Both the position numbers and the translations under genes were made by a program. Below, in pieces: positions 59,183-64,000 of a stretch of 64,000 bases of DNA. Position 1 is the first letter of the stretch, and each line of letters begins with the position of its first letter. Source of the stretch: Datnioides undecimradiatus (taxonomy: Eukaryota > Chordata > Actinopteri > Lobotiformes > Datnioididae); NCBI GenBank assembly GCA_008933995.1, contig WARS01000013.1:4440329-4504328 (forward strand), in the 5' to 3' direction. Under the pieces are notes generated by a model. That model was given only the letters and a program-made list of their open reading frames with translations, searched no databases and was not told the origin of the DNA.

Positions 59183-62100
59183 CTCGTCCTTATGCAAGCG
59201 TCACATTCCAACTGCGGCATTCCTGCTAATTAGAACACAAATTAATGATCCAAGCAAGTGAGGCAGGCTGACTCTCCCTCCCTCTAGTCAACATTTAGCC
59301 TTCCTCCCAGTTGCATCTTCCTTTGCGTTGGCTTCTCATTCTTATTCCTCTTCTCCTTTGTTTTGTCTATTTTTTGTAAAATCCTCTTTCCCTTTGTTTC
59401 GTTATGCACTTTCTCCTCCTCCGTAACAGATGAGACAAACACTCTGGGAATGATGTGCAAACACAACCTGTTTCTAATTTGTCAATGAAGAATAAAAGGC
59501 ATCATTTGCATACTCAGGTTTCGCTGCAGTCAGACTAAACACAAATCCGGGTTCTAGGAGGCAGACACCATTACGGCAGTTGTCCCTGCAGTTGTACATC
59601 TGCATATTGGCTGCAGAACCTTTTACATATTGCATATACAGTCATTAGATGTCATTAAAATGAATGGTTATAACTTCTTTTCTGCCCTGCTATCGGGTGC
59701 TCCAACACTTTGGAAAACAACAGAAGGCAGAAGTTGCATGCCTCTTTTGTGATATTAACTTCACTTTCATAAATCTCCATTAAATCACACCACGCCATGA
59801 AGAAGGGATACCTCCTTTAGCCCTCTTTTACAACTTTGAGCTGCAACTCTGTACAAATCACTTATCTGTTTGAACTAGCTAGTCTATACAGCATTTTGAC
59901 TGGTCCAGACATAAGCCAGAATGTTAGGTTAAGCTTATCTTTTCCAAAAGCTGAGACATAACTCATTTCAGACTGGAGTGATTAACTTCCAGAGTCCCGC
60001 AGACTACCTTCAGCTGCTGGATGAATGTGACCGTCGACCATGAGCGATCCAAACTTGTGTGCCTCCACGATGAGCGTATATGTGTTCAGAGTTCAGGTGA
60101 AAACTGTGGCAGCTAGCTAGCTAGTTGAATCATAAGTCACTCTCTTGCGTTAGTTTTTCAATCCATATTCGTGCGAAATTATCAGCGCATGGCTTGAAAA
60201 AAAAAAAAAAACTGTGAAAAATCAAGCGTGTAACTTGCAGAACAAGGGCTGGTAGTTCCCTTTCAGAGCTGCGCCGCTGAGTAAATTGCTTGTTCTGTGA
60301 TTCTATCTGTTATTCTTTCAGGAGGAACAGTGATAAATTCTGGGGCAAAGTCACAGAAAACCACAACAACAACAAACTCAATCTGGCAGTGCTCCTCAGC
60401 GGTCCAGGACACCTTGCCCACGATGCATCAGTGGAGGGCTGACCTTGAGCGCTAGGCATTAAGGTCAGGAAACATCATTAGTCCTGCTTCCCCACTGCAA
60501 GGCTAAGAATAGGACCGCAAACACAATCACTCACTCATAATCTCCATATATCTTCCCCTTCTTACTTTTTTCTTTCGCCTATTCATTATTTTTAGTCAGG
60601 CTTCTCCGGAAAGACTAAAACAATATCCTACTACAGGCCATGGAGGGATTCAGTGAGCAGTAGAACAGCTGCGAATTAAGCAGAATTAAACATTTACACT
60701 TTCATATCAATCACATTTCTTATGTATCTCCGGCCTTAAAGTAAAAGAATTACTTTGCCTTCTTTGTCTCTGTCTCTTGATGGTTTTACATGTACAGGTG
60801 TATATTTGCAGCACTCACTGGTCATGTTGCTGTAAGTACCACACACCAGGTAATGCTGATACATTGTCTCTACGTGCCAGGTCTTGCTGCCAAAAAATGT
60901 GCCTGAGGTGGTTTGTCAGGGACTGAAGTAGGACTGCTTTGAGTTATTCAAATAAATAAAATGCACCCCGCTCGTTTGCTGGAAAATGACACCTTGCATG
61001 ACGGAGTAAGAACATGTTTTTTTCTTTAAATGCGCACAAATCACCTGCTGGTAACAGCCCACACCCTCCATCTCTGTTTCCTTCTCTTCAGTCCCAGTCA
61101 GAGCTCTGGCTCACAATCAATACCTTTCACTGCTAAGCCAATCTGCAATAATAAAGGCATTACAGGCAGGGAAAAATAACACCAAATCTTATTAAATATG
61201 GGAGACGGTTTCTTCCCTTAGATGTCTTCCTGTCTCTTGTTGCCTAGGTGAGCAGGAAAGCGCTCCATTGGACAGATCGCAGCAGTTGTCTTGATCCCTA
61301 AATGTTCTGGGCTGATCAGCGGGCTCAGGATCAGGGTCGGTATTGTGGGTTACAGGTAGAGTTTTGAGCTTAGCATTCTGCTCAACTCTCCTACCAGCCA
61401 TGTATATTTCACAGGATTGTCTTTTATATTCAGTCTGTGGCTCAGTGGAGCACTCATCTTTATTTCATTTTGTGGCATTTTTTAATTTTAGCTGAGATTT
61501 TTTTGCACCCTCCTCCTCCTCCTCCACTCCCTCCATCCTTCCTGACAACCCCCTCTGCTGACTGAATCAGTAATGACATTATGCATCTTGCACTCTGAAG
61601 CTCTCAGCAAAGCAAACACTAACTTCTAGCAATCTGATTTATGCCCTTACTGCACCAAGCCTGGAAAGAGAGATATTCACATTATAAAAACACCTATGCC
61701 CCTTTTTTCAAACCCCCCCCAAAAATCTGCCATTCAGAGCCTCTGCTCTTTGATTTATAGTTACAAACGAAATGTAGAAATTACACTTAATCGGAAAAGT
61801 GCAGGAAAACGTGTCATTTCATTCACGGTAAGTTCAGCAAATCACAAAAAAACATATTTTCCTTCTTGCTCCTGATGTGATTTAACTATTCAAATAGTTT
61901 TGTGTTTTGGCTGAGGTTTTGAGATTTCTGCTGCAGAGATGTTTTGGGGTTTTTTTGTTTTTTTTTTACCAAACTACATTAGAGTTAATGGAATATTATT
62001 TGGTGCATTCAAAGCATCAAAGCAGGACACCTGAGAGTGTCTTTCCTGAGACAATGGGTGAACTGGTCCTTTAAAAAGATGGCACTCTAGGGCATTAAGA

Positions 62101-63733
62101 CTACAGGAGGAAGAAGTTTTCAGATCTTTCAGGCTTTTTCTTTGGTAAAAGTAACAATTGCACACCAAACAAATACTCCATTACAAAAAACTCCTGCATT
62201 TTCCACTGTAACTAAGAATTTCACTAACAACATTTGCAGCTTTACATTACATTATTCACAGTGCTAATATTATAGATTATAATTCTGGGTGATTGTTTTG
62301 GATGTGTCAAACTGCAGACAGCATTTTAATGCTAAAACACATGTTGTTGTTGTTCCCCTTTAAGTCCAAATGTACAAATCAAAAACCTTCTGTTGCCTTT
62401 CTGTTCACACAGCAGGACGAGACACAGCGTTTCAGATTCCAGCAGGCCTTGGCATCACAGTTTGTTTGTGGTCTTGGTAAAGCTGTTCACAGGGCCCCTG
62501 GACTATCCCAATTAACTGGTAATTGAAAACTAAACTGAAATGGAGCCTCTTTGATGGTGCCAGAATTATTACAAATCCACACTAATTCAATTTACCCAAA
62601 AAGGGTGAAACTTAATTCAAACTACTCCGTGTGGAAGCTGCCGCATCGATCATCCCGAAATAGAGTTTGGAGTATTCTGCAAATAAAAAGCAGTGTGGAG
62701 CGTGTTTTTTTCTGCAGTGACCTCTGCTGCTGTTACACCACCTGGACCCGTTCCTTTGATGTTGAGAGGAAACTGACGAATGTAAGAATCATCCAAAATG
62801 TCACTTGCACTGGCTTCTTCACCATCCTTTAAAATACCACCCTGATTGGGCAAACCTTTATTCTTTTAAACTGTTATGTGAAGTCAAGTGTCTTTCTAGA
62901 GCCCGGGGGCACAAATCAGCACTTCAACGTTAAAAAAACCAATAGATATAGCAAATGTATTATAGGCGTGTGACAAACAACCTTCAATAAACTAGAGCTA
63001 AAGCTGTAGCAGAGAAAAGCAGAGATAAACTTTTACGGTTATGCTGTAAAGTAAATCACAGCCTCTCGTGGCACACTGTCTGCAGTTATTTTGCATTTTA
63101 GATGAGAAAAACCCAGAAAACAGCAAAAAAAGAAAAGAGGCAAAGTTCATCTACTAATCCTTAAATAATTGTTTTCTTTTAAACAGCTTATTCTAGTGAC
63201 TATGATGTGTTTTTACATATTTTTTCTCATATAGTGTAAGTATAGTAGTAAATGTGTAAATGCAAATCATAAACTGCAATACCTATTGTTTATTTTTATC
63301 AATTAGCACTGATTTTAAAAATCCTACAACATTAAACACAGCACAAATTAAAGTTCAATCCTTCGTGAACAAGTTTATTAAATCTCTTTGCAGCTTTGAA
63401 CACGAAATAATAGGTTGTGTTGTTGATGAGACATTTTTAATTATTGTTTCCACACACTGATCTGAAACATCATATCCACCTCACTAACTTAATGACGAGC
63501 TCGTATTGCGCTGCGTTGCATTCATCGCACTGTAAAGTTATGTCACTGAATTAGCCGCCTGCCAAATAACTCTTCGCCTTTTGTTCCGTTGTCTGCAAAA
63601 TAGAAACTTCCAGCAGTAGTTTAGCACGAATCAACGTCTGCATGTAAATGTAGAGAAAACATCTGCGTCTTAAAGGACTGACATCTCTGCATCTAACATG
63701 ACATTCAGTCTGATCTATAAAACAAGGGTGAAA

Positions 63734-63960
63734 TTATTTGGCAACAGATTGCAATCTCCCTTTCCACAATGAAAAGCAGACACTGGGGTTTGAAATCTCA
63801 ATGAAGGACGAGAATGAAATCATTAACTACACCATTTGGCAACAGAATCCAATCTTTGCTACATCAGATGTGGTAAATGAAAATGGGAGGGTGTGTTGAT
63901 ATCTCAACAAAGAACATTTGTTATCACAGATGAAAATCAGCTCTCACCAAAATAGAAATC
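63734..63960. repeat. Diverged ~98-bp tandem duplication
   Basis: ATTTGGCAACAGATTGCAAT near 63738 is echoed by ATTTGGCAACAGAATCCAAT near 63834. GAAATCTCAATGAAGGACGA is echoed by GATATCTCAACAAAGAACAT at a similar offset. The same block order and spacing indicate an old tandem copy. Confidence 0.65.
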
Positions 63961-64000
63961 ATCGTAGAGGCAACGCGCATAAAGACACCAGGGGTATTTG

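Noticed and set aside
58810..59220. 136-codon - strand open frame with alternating Val/Cys
   Set aside because: It is a translation of the AC microsatellite and flanking chance sequence.
62743..62793. Candidate nxph4 signal-peptide exon on the - strand (MILTFVSFLSTSKERVQ then GTGGTG)
   Set aside because: The phase and donor would fit, but the hydrophobic stretch is short and the peptide does not resemble known neurexophilin N-termini. The ATG context gives no support.

Overview
The window is vertebrate nuclear DNA, almost certainly from a teleost fish and probably a spiny-rayed one. Short coding exons sit in large introns with GT-AG boundaries. There are many CA, AT and ATT microsatellites, and two tRNA-derived SINEs of kinds common in teleosts. 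The order ndufa4l2 (+) - shmt2 (-) - nxph4 (-) matches human 12q13.3 in both order and orientation, and all gene evidence comes from exon-by-exon reading.

Layout. Positions 1-2355 are non-coding: a palindromic 19-bp tandem repeat at the left edge, then probable intron 1 sequence of ndufa4l2. Positions 2356-5624 carry the last three coding exons of ndufa4l2 on the + strand, with a poly(A) signal at 5781. About 11 kb of gene-free sequence follows to roughly 17.1 kb and contains a SINE flanked on one side by a duplicated 140-bp block. Positions 18764-38901 hold the complete 12-exon coding region of mitochondrial serine hydroxymethyltransferase (shmt2, - strand, 501 aa). Its ACTACAA-type promoter site lies about 126 bp upstream of the ATG, and two ATF4/C-EBP-type elements lie in intron 1. 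Positions 41997-42815 hold the large terminal coding exon of neurexophilin 4 (nxph4, - strand, 272 codons plus stop). The remaining 21 kb (42816-64000) lies on the 5' side of that exon. I found no convincing exon there, only repeats, transposon remnants, microsatellites and an unusual 1.45-kb polypyrimidine tract.

How the genes relate. ndufa4l2 and shmt2 both encode mitochondrial proteins and converge tail to tail. nxph4 encodes a secreted alpha-neurexin ligand and lies upstream of shmt2 in the same direction. Nothing suggests they work as one system; the grouping is inherited vertebrate synteny. I found no CRISPR array, operon, complete mobile element, rRNA or tRNA gene, and no convincing undescribed system. 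The most interesting signals are regulatory or structural: the paired stress-response elements in shmt2 intron 1, a microsatellite that serves as a splice-site pyrimidine tract with an open frame running through it, the polypyrimidine tract, and the palindromic array.
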